From NCBI RefSeq assembly GCF_003387355.1, contig NZ_QUNH01000002.1, forward strand, positions 41,606 to 105,605: a DNA stretch of 64,000 nucleotides, written 5' to 3'. The stretch is from Winogradskyella sediminis (GTDB lineage: Bacteria; Bacteroidota; Bacteroidia; Flavobacteriales; Flavobacteriaceae). Every line of letters begins with the position of its first letter. Within the stretch, counting starts at the first letter, position 1. Below, in pieces: positions 1-10,500 of the stretch. The translations under genes were made by a program, and so were the position numbers. The notes under the pieces were generated by a model, which was not told the DNA's origin, did no database searches, and worked only from the letters and a program-made list of their open reading frames with translations.

Positions 1-2345
1 AACGGACTACCAGTGCCATTAGGTCCTGTAAAATAATTGCCATCGGTTAGTGTCGGTAAAGTATATTCTGAACAAACGGTTTGATTGGCTAAAGTATCGA
101 CATTTGGTGCACCAGTAATACTAACGTCAAAACTGCTTTCGTTACTACAAGTATCTGGTGCCGTGCCAATTTCTACAAAAATATAGATAGTTTGCGAGGT
201 TGAAATGATATCACCAGCATTGAGTTGTGTGCCTGTTCCATTGGTACCTGTAAAATAATTTCCGTTAGTGAGAGATGGTAATGTATATGATGCACATTCT
301 GTTTGGTCTGAAAGTGTATCTACATTTGGAGTCCCACTAACAGTAACTTCGAAACTACTTTCGTTTGTGCACGTATTAGGCGCTGTTCCAGTTTCATTAT
401 AGATATAAATGGTTTGCGTAGTTGTAATTACATCACCAGCACTCAGCGGACTACCAGTGCCATTAGGTCCTGTAAAATAATTGCCATCGGTTAGTGTCGG
501 TAAAGTATATTCTGAACAAACGGTTTGATTGGCTAAAGTATCGACATTTGGTGCACCAGTAATACTAACGTCAAAACTGCTTTCGTTACTACAAGTGTCT
601 GGTGCTGTGCCAATTTCTACAAAAATATAGATAGTTTGCGAGGTTGAAATGATATCACCAGCATTGAGTTGTGTGCCTGTTCCATTGGTGCCTGTAAAAT
701 AATTTCCGTTAGTGAGAGATGGTAACGTATATGATGCACATTCTGTTTGGTCTGAAAGTATATCTACATTTGGAGTCCCACTAACAGTAACTTCAAAACT
801 ACTTTCGTTAGTACACGTATTAGGCGCTGTTCCAGTTTCATTATAAATATAAATGGTTTGCGTAGTTGTAATTGCATCACCAGCACTCAGGGGACTACCA
901 GTGCCATTAGGTCCTGTAAAATAATTGCCATCGGTTAGTGTCGGTAAAATATATTCTGAACAAACGGTTTGATTGGCTAAAGTATCGACATTTGGTGCAC
1001 CAGTAATACTAACGTCAAAACTGCTTTCGTTTGAGCATGTGTTTGGTGCTGTACCGATTTCATTAAAAATATAAATGGTTTGAGCGGTTGAAATAGAATC
1101 ACCAGCATTGAGTTGCGTGCCTCCACCATTTGTTGCTGTGTAATAATTACCATCAGTTAAGCTAGGTAAAATGTACTCAGAGCAAACACTTTGGTCTGAA
1201 AGTGTATCTACAGTCGGATTTTCTATAATTAATTGAGCAGCATTAGTAATTAATGGACATGACGAATAGGTGACTTCACAATAGTATTGATTACCATTAA
1301 AACTTAACGGCGCATTGGTGATATCTAACCAGCTATTTTGTGGATTAGAATATGGACTGGCATTAGGAACGTTAATCCAGTTGCCAGAAGCGTCAAGAAC
1401 TTTCCACTGATACTGAAAAATACTATTGTTCAATGAAGTAGCGAAAGTTACAGAGCCATTTTCGCAAATGGTTTGAGTAATAGGATCTATAATTTCTGGA
1501 GTGTTATCTTCAATAGCATCTGCCGTATGTGAATCTAAATCCGAGCAATTTTCACTAGAATTGATGGACCAGTCGCTACTGTCGTAAGTCGTTTGTGGAA
1601 TTGGTGCATCTGTATTTCTGATGACAGTATAACCACGTTCGTTTGGAGAATTTACGATATCAATGAGTACGCCATTTTTATAAAGTTTAAACTCGTCATT
1701 GTCATTTATTCCGGTAGGAATATTAAAATCAACATTTAAAGGAGAACAATTAGTGCCACTACCCATTTGAATAATAAAGGTATCCATTGGAGGAATGGTA
1801 CCCGTTATATTATCAAAAATATTATTAGGAGTTGCATTGCCGACATCACCAAAGCGCTCAATGACGTAGATATTGTCAATAACCACAGGCGAACTGGTAG
1901 GGTTGTATAACTCTATTACTGCATAATCACCACTATTAGCATCGTAAATTTCTGAAATATAAATATCTGCAGTATCACAATCTGAAGTTAACATAGTAAA
2001 TTCTGTCGATGCAATGCCTGTACAACCTCCATTACTTATAATAGAAATACTAGATGAATCCGATGTACCTGCAGGAATAATTGCAGTAATTTGATTATCG
2101 TCTATAATAGAAAAGGAAGCACTAATCCCATCAATAAAAACGGAAACTGCAGCATTAAAATTACTACCATTAATCGTTATTAAAGTATTTTCTGGTCCAC
2201 TTTCAGGTGAAAACGTGTTAATTACTGGAGCAGGACAAAAGTTATAATCTTTAATGATTTTGCTACTGTTAACCGCATACGTATGCGCAATAGAACTTAA
2301 ACAAAAGAAGTAGCTAAAGTAAATTAATAATTTAATACGTTTCAT
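1..2345 (-). CDS. Large secreted repeat protein with TIG and lamin-tail-like head, 3' end beyond window
   Basis: The reading frame opens at an ATG and stays open to the window edge, giving about 781 residues without the C-terminus. It begins with a signal peptide (residues 1 to about 25). An IPT/TIG-like Ig domain follows (about 38-115, with NTFSPESGP and INGSNF), then a lamin-tail-like domain (about 120-270, with YISEIYDANSGDYAVIELYN). An Ig-like segment (about 290-380) precedes tandem 74-residue repeats containing CSEYILPTLTDGNYFTGPNG-type sequence and closing with NESSFDVSITG. Five full copies and part of a sixth are visible. The neighbour ending at 2384 has the same architecture and ends in a T9SS type B sorting domain, so this protein very likely does too (inference). 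It starts 38 bases after that neighbour's stop and is probably co-transcribed with it. Likely a cell-surface or released adhesin-like protein; no enzymatic motif is seen. Confidence 0.9.
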   Translation of the reverse strand, partial: MKRIKLLIYFSYFFCLSSIAHTYAVNSSKIIKDYNFCPAPVINTFSPESGPENTLITINGSNFNAAVSVFIDGISASFSIIDDNQITAIIPAGTSDSSSISIISNGGCTGIASTEFTMLTSDCDTADIYISEIYDANSGDYAVIELYNPTSSPVVIDNIYVIERFGDVGNATPNNIFDNITGTIPPMDTFIIQMGSGTNCSPLNVDFNIPTGINDNDEFKLYKNGVLIDIVNSPNERGYTVIRNTDAPIPQTTYDSSDWSINSSENCSDLDSHTADAIEDNTPEIIDPITQTICENGSVTFATSLNNSIFQYQWKVLDASGNWINVPNASPYSNPQNSWLDITNAPLSFNGNQYYCEVTYSSCPLITNAAQLIIENPTVDTLSDQSVCSEYILPSLTDGNYYTATNGGGTQLNAGDSISTAQTIYIFNEIGTAPNTCSNESSFDVSITGAPNVDTLANQTVCSEYILPTLTDGNYFTGPNGTGSPLSAGDAITTTQTIYIYNETGTAPNTCTNESSFEVTVSGTPNVDILSDQTECASYTLPSLTNGNYFTGTNGTGTQLNAGDIISTSQTIYIFVEIGTAPDTCSNESSFDVSITGAPNVDTLANQTVCSEYTLPTLTDGNYFTGPNGTGSPLSAGDVITTTQTIYIYNETGTAPNTCTNESSFEVTVSGTPNVDTLSDQTECASYTLPSLTNGNYFTGTNGTGTQLNAGDIISTSQTIYIFVEIGTAPDTCSNESSFDVSITGAPNVDTLANQTVCSEYTLPTLTDGNYFTGPNGTGSP
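3..1030 (-). repeat. 444-bp higher-order tandem repeat (two 222-bp subunits)
   Basis: The same sequence recurs at 3, 447 and 891, exactly 444 bases apart, and each unit is made of two diverged 222-bp subunits coding 74 residues. By eye the first two units differ at about 10 of 444 positions. The third matches closely for about 140 bases and then diverges. The array runs off the left edge, so total copy number is unknown. Confidence 0.9.
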
Positions 2346-2383
2346 GGAGTAATTCTAATTAAACGGTGAAAAAAATAATGGTG

Positions 2384-4693
2384 TTATTTATTTAGATAAA
2401 CCCAACCTGTGTAATGTCTAGAGGGTGCATTCGGTTCATTTAAATATAAAACATAAAAGTAAGTGCCTACAGGAAGTACTTTATCTGTTCGCATAAGACC
2501 TTTATTAGCTCTTCCAAACCATTTTTTATTATTATTTCCTTCAAAAATTAAAGTACCGTATCTGTTATAAACTTCAAGTTTATGGTTGGTATAAACGTCA
2601 TATAACCCTTGAATATTAAACCAGTCATTTTTGTTATCATTATTTGGTGAAAATCCATTTGGTATAAATAGCTCTTCTGCCAGAGCGGCAATTTCAAAAT
2701 CTATAGAAGTCATCACACATCCATTAGAATCTTGTACATATAATGTATGTATACCTTCTGAAATATTTGAAAACGTATTTTCACTTTGAAAACTAGAACC
2801 ATCTACAGCATATTCGTAATCGATGGACGTATCAGACATTGTAATTGTTATAGTGTTTTCTACAATTTCGATATTTGAATCGGTCAATATAAAATCTGTT
2901 GCTGGATAAATCGTAACATCAAAACTACTTTCATTATTACAGGCATCAGCCGTTGTGCCAATTTCGTTGTAAATATAAATTGTTTGAGAACTTAAAATTG
3001 CTTCACCAGCACTTAAGAGTGTTCCTGTACCGTTTGTTCCTGTGTAGTAGTTGCCATCCGTAAGGTTCTGTAAAATATACTCTGAACAAATTGCGACATC
3101 AGAAAGTGTATCTACGTTAGGTACACCTGTAACATTTACCTCAAAACTACTTTCGTTGGTACAAATATTGGGAGCTACACCAACTTGATTATAAATGTAT
3201 ATTGTTTGAGAAGTTGTAATAATATCTCCTGCATTTAATGGAGTACCATTTCCGTTTGCAGCGGTAAAATAGTTTCCATTGGCAATGGTTGGTAATTCAT
3301 ATTCTGAACACACGGTTTGGTCATCTAATACACTGACAAGGGGATTTCCACTTATAGATACAGTGAAGCTCGATTCGTTTTGACAAGCATTAGGCGGAGT
3401 GCCAGAAGTATTAAAAATATAAATGGTTTGGAATGACGTTATGATATCACCTGCATTCAGTTGTGTTCCCGTTCCATTTGGACCAGTATAATAAGTCCCA
3501 TGGTTTAGTTCTGGTAAGATATAATTAGAACATACTGTTTGGTTTGGAAGGGTGTCGACTTCTGGGTTCGTAACCTCAAGTTGAGCCGCATTGGAAACGA
3601 GTTCACAATCCAAAGAAGACATTACACAATAATACTGTAATCCATCAAAACTAACCGAAGCATTTGATAAGGTTAAGGTGCTAGTCGTTGCTCCAGAATA
3701 ATTACCGTCGTTGATGATGTTAACCCAGTTTCCAGAAGCGTTAAGCACAAGCCATTGATATGTGTATGATCCAGAACTTACTGATACAGAAAAAGTAGCA
3801 GTTCCGTTTTCACAAATATCTTGGTCTACTGGTTGTGTCATACCTGGTGTGGAACTACCATTAGCGGTATGCAATCCTAAATTAGAACAGTCTTCGTTTT
3901 CTAATAATAACCATTGGTTAAGGTTAAACGTAGTACTTGGCGCAGCGGCAGCGGCATCGGCATTTCTTATAAAGCTATATCCAATCTCATCGTCGGTATG
4001 CATGATATCTATGATATTGCCATTTTTCAATAATTTAATTTCGTCATCTTCATTAATACCGGCAGCCACTGAAGTACCAGCAGTAAGACCACTACAAGTA
4101 TTTCCGGTACCACCCATTTCTATAATATAGGTGCTCTGCGGAGCAATTGTGCCTTCTAATGGAATCGTAGCGCTTGGAGTTGGGTTTCCAATATCACCAA
4201 AACGTTGTATTTCGTATATTGAATTTAGGGTAATAGTTGTGTTGGTAGGATTATAGATTTCTATTACTCCATAACTTCCTCCATCAGAATCATAAACTTC
4301 TGAGATATAAATCTCATCTGCAGAGTCACAATCTGAACTAATTAAGGTGAAAGCAGTTGCAGTTGTACTGTCGCATCCACCAGAAGATGCTATAGTAATA
4401 TTTGACGTTTCTGAAATTCCAGAAGGAACAGTTATAGTGATTTCTGAGTCATTAATAATTGTGAAGTTGGCATCAATACCATTGAACTCAACAAAGGCTG
4501 TTTCATTAAAATTACTACCGTTAACCGTAATTTCGCTTGCTATTGGTCCACTTGAAGGACTAAATGTATTGATTATTGGTGCCGGACAAGCATAGTTATC
4601 CGAATAATAAGATGTTTTTTTTGAGGTTGGATTAAAAAAAGAACTGTTTAAAATAAAAACAATTGATAAGATTAAAAAGGTGTATTTCTTCAT
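2384..4693 (-). CDS. T9SS type B sorting domain protein with TIG and lamin-tail-like domains
   Basis: A 769-residue secreted protein. Residues 1-27 are a lipophilic signal peptide. A TIG-like domain spans about 38-118 (INTFSPSSGP, VNGSNF), a lamin-tail-like domain about 123-275 (IYISEVYDSDGGSYGVIEIYN) and an Ig-like region about 290-378. Three 74-residue repeats follow (about 384-605), each with C-S-x-Y, G-x-Y-(F/Y)-T and NESSF. The last about 95 residues (FIPNGFSPNNDNKNDWFNI ... NRYG ... GTYFYVLYLN ... GWVYLNK) are the gliding-motility-associated CTD that directs export by T9SS. It is a paralogue of the gene cut by the left edge, but its repeats have diverged. A structural or adhesive surface role is likely; the ligand is unknown. 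Confidence 0.93.
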   Translation of the reverse strand: MKKYTFLILSIVFILNSSFFNPTSKKTSYYSDNYACPAPIINTFSPSSGPIASEITVNGSNFNETAFVEFNGIDANFTIINDSEITITVPSGISETSNITIASSGGCDSTTATAFTLISSDCDSADEIYISEVYDSDGGSYGVIEIYNPTNTTITLNSIYEIQRFGDIGNPTPSATIPLEGTIAPQSTYIIEMGGTGNTCSGLTAGTSVAAGINEDDEIKLLKNGNIIDIMHTDDEIGYSFIRNADAAAAAPSTTFNLNQWLLLENEDCSNLGLHTANGSSTPGMTQPVDQDICENGTATFSVSVSSGSYTYQWLVLNASGNWVNIINDGNYSGATTSTLTLSNASVSFDGLQYYCVMSSLDCELVSNAAQLEVTNPEVDTLPNQTVCSNYILPELNHGTYYTGPNGTGTQLNAGDIITSFQTIYIFNTSGTPPNACQNESSFTVSISGNPLVSVLDDQTVCSEYELPTIANGNYFTAANGNGTPLNAGDIITTSQTIYIYNQVGVAPNICTNESSFEVNVTGVPNVDTLSDVAICSEYILQNLTDGNYYTGTNGTGTLLSAGEAILSSQTIYIYNEIGTTADACNNESSFDVTIYPATDFILTDSNIEIVENTITITMSDTSIDYEYAVDGSSFQSENTFSNISEGIHTLYVQDSNGCVMTSIDFEIAALAEELFIPNGFSPNNDNKNDWFNIQGLYDVYTNHKLEVYNRYGTLIFEGNNNKKWFGRANKGLMRTDKVLPVGTYFYVLYLNEPNAPSRHYTGWVYLNK

Positions 4694-5076
4694 TTAGTTT
4701 AGATAAAGTAGTTGGCAAAAATATGTAATAACATACTCCCGTTTGTTAAGTAATAGTTACGTTAATTCTTGCTGAAATAAAGGTTTTGTTAGTTGTCACA
4801 AAAATAGAAGATTAACTGATAACTCAAAATGCGAATCTCAATTATCATAGTGCTTAAAGAATCAGGTATTTATGTCTTTTTGCCTATGTTTTATAACATT
4901 ATTTTTAATGTAAAAATGAAAATTATGAAGACTATTTCCATAATTGTTGTACATATTTGCTTACATTTTTTGATATATAATATATGTGGTAATCATGATA
5001 TGTAAGGCTTATAAAAGACGTAAGTTCCACTATGATTTTTCACACACCATACAAATTAAATATGTAGACGCGATAG
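4694..5076. other. Intergenic region, 383 bp
   Basis: AT-rich spacer between two minus-strand genes. It holds the candidate -7 element near its left end. I see no clear terminator hairpin for the upstream gene, no RNA gene and no coding remnant. Confidence 0.5.
4716..4723 (-). promoter_or_regulatory. Candidate -7 promoter element for the 4693 gene
   Basis: The minus strand reads TATTTTTG, matching the Bacteroidota -7 consensus TAnnTTTG. It lies 22 bases upstream of the ATG. I see no convincing -33 TTTG at the usual spacing. Confidence 0.4.
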
Positions 5077-7425
5077 CTATCTTCGTAAAGCAAAGTGACC
5101 TGTATAGGTGTTTCCGTCAGAAAAATTAGCGATAAACCAATAGTCGTCACTTGGAAGAGGTTTTCCTCTTAGTGTACCATCCCAACTTCTATTTGTACTC
5201 GATAATTGCGTAATTAGCTTACCATAACGACTAAAAATTTGAATTGATGCAATTTGATTAAACTGCGCTTCTGTTCCAATAATTTTCCAAGTTGGGTTGT
5301 CATCATCACCATTTGGTGTAAAGAATTTTGGGAATCCTAATACTGAAATAATTACTTCTTGAGTTCCACAACCATTTTTGTCTCTTATATATAAAGTGTG
5401 AAATCCTTTAGATACATTAGTAAATACAAAATTATCTTGGTAAACTGCACTATCATCTAATGCCATCTCGTAATCTCCTTCGTCGGCCAGTGTAATTGTT
5501 ACAGTATTATTTGGAGCTACACCAACAACGTTGACACTTTCTATAGTTGCTAATTCTGAAGCTTCAACAGTAATAGTTCTACTTGAGGAGCAGCCGTTAG
5601 GATCTGTAACAATGACAGTGTATGTTCCAGCTTCTGTAACATCATAAAATAAGGTAGTAACTTCTGTTGTAATACCATTAAATTGCCACTCGTAATAATA
5701 ATTATTCGGCAAGTCATTGCGTACGCCTCCATATATTGTTAGAGGTTCTGGGTAGGTATCTAAACAATATAATAGCGTTTCATCTGCTTCTAAAGCAGGA
5801 GTATAAAGCACATTTAAATTTACAGTTGAGATACTATGGCATTGATTATCTGTTTGCACTTTAACATATATGGTTTGCGAATAAGGTAAGTTGTTTACAT
5901 AGTTATGATCTAGAGTATTAGTGCCATTTGAAGCATCATTTTCCGATTCATAATAACTCACGGTGATATCTCCAGTGACTTGAGTTAAAATATAACTCAT
6001 CGTGTCTCCTAAATTAAATGTCGCAAAACCATCAACAATGTCACCATCACAGGCTTCTAAATCTGGGATGTTTAAAGTTCTATTAGATGTTCGTAATTCT
6101 AATTCAGCAACCGTAGAACAATCCGCTTGATTCACTATTCGAGCAAAAACAATTTGATTAGGCATGGTATTTTCAAAAGTCTCAGGATTTTCAATAGGAT
6201 TTTCATTTGCTAAAGCGTCAGCTTCTGTCAAGAAAAAATTTTGAATGCTCGAGTTTTGGTTTACATCTGTAAGGTCAGTTGCAGCGTTAAATAAATTATA
6301 GCTTGTTAAACCATCATCGTTAGAATCACATTGGGTTAGAAAAGTATCATACCCTATAGGTAAAGCCGCGTATTCAATAATTATTTCACCATACGAAATA
6401 CAACCATTCGCTAAAGTGACTTCTACAGTGTAGACCCCAGGTTCTGAAACCGTGTAGCTTCCACAAGTGCCACAGCCAGGTGCTCCTTGTACTAACACGC
6501 CATCTTTATACCAATCGTAAGTATTTTGTCCATCTTGGTAAGCATTAAGTTCTAAAGTCTCACCTTCACAAAGTGCATTATTTGTGGCTACTAATAAATT
6601 AGGTCCTAAGTCTGAAGAGAGTTCAAAGCTACCCGCTTCTAAAAATACAGCAGAATCATATCTGTAATTTTGCTCATCTGCTATTACTAATTTAACGTGA
6701 TATGCAGTGTTTGGTTCAACATTTGCAGTCGCTGTTAAAATTGCAGTTTGTCCATTAAAATTAATAGGTGCATCTCCATCGTTATAACTGCCAAAATAGG
6801 TTTCATTTTCAGGAGGGCAACTACCAGGAACACCTGGCATTACCGTAGTCACTTTAACAGGCGTGTCTGTATTTGGTACTAAAGCGATATTTTCATATTG
6901 TTCTTGGCCTGCAACGGGTTTTATTAAAAAGCCAAATAAATCAGAGTAATTACAGCTGTTAGAATTGTTTTCTTGATACTCTTCCGAAGCAAAAATATAT
7001 CTAAAACTAACCTGTGAAGCTACAGATGTAAAATCAAATTCTAAAATGGTTGCGTTGATAGTTCCAGATTCATTCAATGCATTTTCTAAATCTAAATCTC
7101 CCAACCAATTAGAAGCGTTGTCATCGCTTAGATTGCTATTAGGTCCTGGGACGTTACTTAATCGCCCAGTACTTAATACTATGCCACTTTCAAAAGGAAA
7201 GGTTGTGCCAGAGGCATTAAAAAAACCGTAACTACGGTCTGTACCATCAAAATCACCACCAACAACATTGGTTACAGTGACATTATCGATACAATCGCTA
7301 TCAATTAAAATATTTTCAACTAATTGCTGTGGAGTATACGTTTGAGTATCTACTGAAATATTTTGGGAATAATTCAATAGAGAAAACAATAGGGTAATCG
7401 TTAGTAATATTGACTTCATTTTCAT
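5077..7425 (-). CDS. Choice-of-anchor L domain, T9SS type B sorting domain protein
   Basis: About 782 residues from the ATG at 7425. A frame extension to a TTG at 7440 is rejected because that TTG lies inside the -7 promoter element. The signal peptide ends near NYSQ. The choice-of-anchor L domain (about 25-265) shows FPFESGIVLSTG, the FASEEYQ segment and VIADEQNYRYDSAVFLE. An Ig-like region (about 275-350) follows, with a GCGTCG cluster. Two copies of the roughly 90-residue C/D-rich module begin at TQCDSNDDG and LEACDGDIVDG. A second Ig-like segment with YYYEWQFNG precedes the type B CTD, about the last 88 residues (FPKFFTPNGDDDN ... SRYGK ... GHFALRR). Secreted by T9SS; the function of the head is not known for this family. 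Confidence 0.93.
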   Translation of the reverse strand: MKMKSILLTITLLFSLLNYSQNISVDTQTYTPQQLVENILIDSDCIDNVTVTNVVGGDFDGTDRSYGFFNASGTTFPFESGIVLSTGRLSNVPGPNSNLSDDNASNWLGDLDLENALNESGTINATILEFDFTSVASQVSFRYIFASEEYQENNSNSCNYSDLFGFLIKPVAGQEQYENIALVPNTDTPVKVTTVMPGVPGSCPPENETYFGSYNDGDAPINFNGQTAILTATANVEPNTAYHVKLVIADEQNYRYDSAVFLEAGSFELSSDLGPNLLVATNNALCEGETLELNAYQDGQNTYDWYKDGVLVQGAPGCGTCGSYTVSEPGVYTVEVTLANGCISYGEIIIEYAALPIGYDTFLTQCDSNDDGLTSYNLFNAATDLTDVNQNSSIQNFFLTEADALANENPIENPETFENTMPNQIVFARIVNQADCSTVAELELRTSNRTLNIPDLEACDGDIVDGFATFNLGDTMSYILTQVTGDITVSYYESENDASNGTNTLDHNYVNNLPYSQTIYVKVQTDNQCHSISTVNLNVLYTPALEADETLLYCLDTYPEPLTIYGGVRNDLPNNYYYEWQFNGITTEVTTLFYDVTEAGTYTVIVTDPNGCSSSRTITVEASELATIESVNVVGVAPNNTVTITLADEGDYEMALDDSAVYQDNFVFTNVSKGFHTLYIRDKNGCGTQEVIISVLGFPKFFTPNGDDDNPTWKIIGTEAQFNQIASIQIFSRYGKLITQLSSTNRSWDGTLRGKPLPSDDYWFIANFSDGNTYTGHFALRR

Positions 7426-7437
7426 TGCAAGGGACCG

Positions 7438-7445
7438 CAAAGATA
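7438..7445 (-). promoter_or_regulatory. -7 promoter element for the choice-of-anchor L gene
   Basis: The minus strand reads TATCTTTG, an exact TAnnTTTG match. Its last G lies 13 bases before the ATG at 7425, implying a 5' leader of only about 8 bases. It decides the start codon, because the alternative TTG would lie inside the promoter. Confidence 0.6.
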
Positions 7446-7502
7446 CACTTCTAGTAATTATTTAAAACGTAATAAGTTGTTAAAAAAGATGATATGATTG
7501 AA

Positions 7503-10500
7503 TTAACGACGAAGTGCAAAATGCCCTTTAACTTCAAAAGCAATTTGACCTTGCTTTATTTCTGCTAAAAACCAATAATCTGCCGCAGGCAAATTTTTAC
7601 CGTTATAAGTCCCATCCCAGCCTTGTGTGCTAGATCCTAATTGTTCTATAAGTTTTCCGTAACGGTTAAATATGTAAACGATACTTCCTGGTAAGGTTTC
7701 GATTCCTACAATATGCCAAGTGTCGTTTTCTGTATCACCATTTGGTGTGAAAAAAGCAGGAGCATCAACAACGACAACTTCTTTTGTGACTTCTGCGCAG
7801 CCATTGAGATCAATAATCGTAACCGTATGATATCCTAAGGAAACATTTTCGAAAACATTGGATGTTTGTGGTGCGTTATCATCCAAGATGTATTGGTAAT
7901 TACCGATACCACTTATGGTTATTGTAATATTATTTGGATCAGAGAAATCCACGGTTTCGGTTAGTTCTATTGTGGCAGATTCAGAAGCAGAAACATTAAA
8001 AGTACTTGTGGTTACACAACCGTTTTCTGAAGTTACTGTAACAGAATAGGTTCCTATTTCTGTAATTTCAATTTCAGACCCTATTTGATTTGTAGACCAT
8101 GCATAACGGTCTGTAGAATAGGAGGTATCAGCCGAAACTACCAAAGGCAAATTATCGATACAAACTACCTGATTTGAAATGTTTACATTTGGTTTCCGAT
8201 TAACAATGAGTAAGAAATCAACCATACTAAAACAACTTGTAGTGTTATTTTCTATACGAGCCGTAATCATCTCACTATGATAGCCATTATATGCAGTAGC
8301 ATCAAGAGGGTTACTGCCATCATTTGCGTCTAAACTATTATTAAAATAAGTGACGCTATAATTAGTAGGATTTTGAAAGCCTAGTATTTGTGCTGTTTGC
8401 GCTTCTAAATTGAATTCATAATACCCATCATAATCGTCATCGCATGTCACTAAATTTGAAGGCTGATTTGCTATAGGTAAAGGGTTGACGTACAGGGTAA
8501 AAGGGTGAATGTAGTAACAATGGGTAGTACTAAACTCTATACGTGCGTAAATTGTGGTACTATTACTAGTATATGTATAGTTGGTGTCTATTGCATTTAG
8601 GTTAGCTATGGCATCAGCTTCTGAAGTAAAGTAACTAAAGAGAACGTTGTAATTAGTATCAACAATCACATCATTAATGGTCGATAAATCAAAAGAGTTA
8701 TCCTCATTTGCACAAATATCAAATACCTCAAATGTATTAGTGGCTGGCGGTAGATTTACTTGTAATTCTAAAGGTACAAAAGTGAAACAATCGGCCACAG
8801 CGTTAAAAACCTTTATATACACCGTTTGTGGATTACTAACATTAACGTATTGGGTAGGGTTTAAAATCGGGTTTTGGTCGGCTTCTAAGTCGTCTAATGA
8901 TTCATAATACGAAATGATATGATCTGGATTCGCTATCGTAAATAATTCATTTTCGGCAGTCGTTAAATCGAACGTAGTACTTGCATCGTAATCAGTATCA
9001 CATTCTAAAATAGGATTTGGAATGTTAGGGTGTGGATCTACAATTAAACTAAAAGAAGTGAGACTATAGCAACTGGTATCATTGTTTTCAACTCTAACGA
9101 ATATATTTTGATTGGTTGAGGTATATGGAGATGCGATAAGGTTGTCATCTGCTTCAGCATCAGCCAAATTTAAATGGTAGGATACAGTAAAGTCATCAGA
9201 ACTTTGAGTTCCTAAAATAGTCTGAGTTTGTGCCTCAAGATAGAATGTGGCGAAGCCATCATTAGAAGTGTCATCACAGGCTTCAATATTATTTGGTGTA
9301 TTTGCTATAGGTAAAGGGTTAATTTGAAGCCTAAAATCATAGATATAAAAACAACCCGTGTCTGGATGTTCAATACGTACAAAAATAGGGTCATTTGTAG
9401 TTTGATAGGTGTAATTTTGAGTTAACGAATTGATGCTGTTTTCAGCATCGTTATACGTGGTGTAATAAGATAAGATAGCTGCTGTGTCTGAATTAATTAT
9501 GACCGATGCTATTTCTGAAAGGTCAAAACTATGAGTTGGGTTATCACATATCTCATATACTTCAAAATCATTAAAAGGAGGAGGCAGATTTACAATTAAC
9601 TCTAATGGTACGTTCACAAAACAATTGCTTAATGTATTGTTGATTTTAACGTATGCTGTCTGTGGATTTGAAATGTTATTATAATTTTCAGGATTAGTTA
9701 TAGGATTTGTATGCGCTTCTAAATCTTCTAAGGTTTCAAAATAAGTTATTTCAATGTTATCTTGTCGCACACCAAGAATTTCAATTTCAGACACGGTTAA
9801 ATCCCATGTTACGATGCCATCATAATTATCGTCACATTGCGCCAATGGAGTAGAAGTATTAACAAGAGGAGCAGATATAACATTAATATCAAAAGCCGAA
9901 ATACCTTTACAATAATTGCCATTATCTACTCTGGCATAGAGTTCTTGAGGGTTTGTGGTATTGGTATAAAGTAGTGGAACCGGATTTGTATTGTTTGTAG
10001 CGTCTATAGCAGATTCATGAAATGTAATCTCTAAAGTTTCCGGACTGCCAGCAACCATCTCTGCAATTTTATCGTTTAAATCTATGGTGATAACACCATC
10101 ATTACTAATGTCGTCACATACAAAAATACTTTCTGCAGCATTAAAAATAGGAATAGACCCAACTTCAATATCAAATGAAGAGGTACCAAAACAATCAGAA
10201 TCTGTATAACTTTCTACTCTTACATATATTGTTTGTGGACTAGACGTGTTATTGTAAATGGTATATTTATCTATAGGATTAATGCCAGCAATAGCATCTA
10301 ATTCGGTTTCGTAATAAAGCACTTGTTTGTCTGATTGTCCGTTAAGTATTTCTTCATCTTTTAAATAGAAATAAAAATCAGCAACTCCAGTGATATCGGC
10401 TTCACAATTTTCGAAATTAGTTATAGGAATAAATTCGGGTATGGTATTAACATAAATGTGAAAACCAGAAAGGCTATAACAACCTGTAATTTCGTTTTCT

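Noticed and set aside
1-1030. The tandem repeats as a CRISPR array
   Set aside because: The repeats are 222/444 bases, in frame and coding, with no short spacer structure.
3762-4130. Open frames of 60-130 codons on the strand opposite the T9SS genes (also at 7046, 8677, 11065, 12250, 16582, 22593 and others)
   Set aside because: They lie wholly inside well-supported genes, resemble reverse-complement images of the repeats and have no family motifs.
7426-7440. Longer start (TTG) for the choice-of-anchor L protein
   Set aside because: The TTG falls inside the predicted -7 promoter element, and the ATG at 7425 gives a good signal peptide.
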